Assembly: GCA_028284605.1 (NCBI GenBank)
Contig: JANQRL010000047.1
Location: 1-64,000, forward strand
Direction of reading: 5' to 3'
Length of the DNA stretch: 64,000 nt
Source: Paracoccaceae bacterium
GTDB taxonomy: Bacteria > Pseudomonadota > Alphaproteobacteria > Rhodobacterales > Rhodobacteraceae
This document shows positions 63,472 to 64,000 of this stretch, piece after piece. Numbering within the stretch: position 1 is the stretch's first letter; every line of letters starts with the position of its first letter. The notes beneath the pieces are model-generated. The model searched no databases. It saw only the letters and a list, made by a program, of their open reading frames with translations, and was not told where the DNA came from. The position numbers and the translations under genes were made by a program.

Positions 63472-63503
63472 GTGGGTCCTCCCTGTGGATGCTGTCTTTT
63501 TGG

Positions 63504-64000
63504 TTAGTTTGCGGGTGGCTCGGGGCTGATGCAAGCCATGTAGCCGATGTCTTCCGGGCAGCCGAGGAAGCCGGTGATGTAAGGCACGGTCATCGAGATC
63601 TGCGGGAAATAGGTGATCAGGAAGATCACCAGGACCTCGACGGCGAGGAAGGGCAGGATGGCGCGGGCGATGGTCTCCACCCGTTCCCGACTGACCGTTG
63701 AGGCGACGAAGAGCACGAGTCCCATTGGGGGCGTGGCGAGGCCCACGGTGAGGTTGACGCTCATGATGATCGCGAAATGGACCGGGTGGACGCCGAGTTC
63801 CACGAAGATCGGCCCCAGGATGGGCCCGAGGATGATGATGGCCGGGCCGGCGTCGAGGAACATGCCCACGATGAAGAGAAGGATGTTGATCAGGAAGAGC
63901 AGGATCAGCGGGTTTTCGGAGAGCGACAGGATCGCCTCGGTGAGGATCTGCGGGGCGTAGGAGAGAGAGACCACCGTCTTGAACGCCACCGCCGCGCCGA
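63504..64000 (-). CDS. dctM: TRAP transporter large permease (DctM), C-terminal part (5' partial)
   Basis: The last 165 residues of a DctM permease; the frame runs off the right edge. FLINILLFIVGMFLDAGPAIIILGPILGPIF and HFAIIMSVNLTVGLATPPMGLVLFVASTVS are the conserved end of the family. It is 32 bases upstream of dctP. The tail after the last helix holds two Cys residues, which is unusual for this protein. Presumably preceded by dctQ outside the window. Confidence 0.93.
   Translation of the reverse strand, partial: GAAVAFKTVVSLSYAPQILTEAILSLSENPLILLFLINILLFIVGMFLDAGPAIIILGPILGPIFVELGVHPVHFAIIMSVNLTVGLATPPMGLVLFVASTVSRERVETIARAILPFLAVEVLVIFLITYFPQISMTVPYITGFLGCPEDIGYMACISPEPPAN

Overview
The window looks like chromosomal DNA of a high-GC alphaproteobacterium of the Rhodobacteraceae (Roseobacter/Rhodobacter group). 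The clues are: several TRAP and TTT (TctABC) transporters; a hemP gene; a single-chain pyruvate carboxylase; the mraZ-rsmH-ftsL-ftsI-murE-murF-mraY-murD gene order; a DUF1127 gene followed by CCUCCUCCC-loop small RNAs as in Rhodobacter sphaeroides; and the pervasive ATGA/GTGA/TGATG overlaps. I saw no tRNA, rRNA, CRISPR array, insertion sequence or phage gene. The species itself is inferred only at family level.

Region 1 (1-18263) is a catabolic island. A partial TPP enzyme, an HpcH-type aldolase and a DUF1445 (D-glutamate-cyclase family) protein lie at the left edge. A rightward run then carries a TctCBA carboxylate importer, a class IV aminotransferase, a HyuB/HyuA ATP-dependent cyclic-amide hydrolase pair, an acyl-CoA dehydrogenase, a 3-hydroxyacyl-CoA dehydrogenase, an aldehyde dehydrogenase, a thiolase and two crotonase-family proteins. 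Together they read as: import, open a cyclic amide, transaminate, oxidise the semialdehyde to a dicarboxylate, and beta-oxidise the CoA ester. That is the logic of the lactam-to-adipate route, but the substrate is inferred.

Region 2 (18269-33596) is a second catabolic island organised around a GntR/UTRA regulator. Leftward runs gntR-leuC-leuD-dctP-dctQ-dctM. Rightward runs an 18-codon leader ORF, a SnoaL-like protein, a second HyuB/HyuA pair, an isochorismatase-fold protein lacking the usual Cys, an ICL/PEP-mutase-type lyase, an FAD oxidoreductase, a glutaryl-CoA-dehydrogenase-type enzyme and a CaiB-type CoA-transferase. The two arms share a control region with two interlocked inverted repeats.

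Region 3 (33735-45184) is housekeeping and mixed: hemP and a companion gene, a D-amino-acid-type aminotransferase, a GNAT acetyltransferase, pyruvate carboxylase, an FMN-dependent lactate-type dehydrogenase, a UvrD/PcrA helicase, and a LysE exporter with a divergent Lrp regulator. Its intergenic spaces hold unusual perfect palindromes centred on TCGA.

Region 4 (45190-47042) carries, on the minus strand, a DUF1127 small-protein gene followed by five tandem hairpins with identical UCUCCUCCUCCCU loops, a five-copy version of the CcsR/cuckoo small RNA arrangement. The Mrp/ApbC Fe-S carrier lies divergent to it.

Region 5 (47043-57397) is the division and cell-wall cluster, preceded by a 617-bp AT-richer leader with a cluster of GANTC sites, and carrying an unexpected SDR gene between mraY and murD.

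Region 6 (57398-64000) carries a di-haem peroxidase overlapping a SEL1-repeat gene head to head, a GntR-type regulator, a secreted peptidoglycan-binding-like protein, a PhyH-type dioxygenase with a divergent AraC regulator, and the start of a third TRAP system that runs off the right edge.
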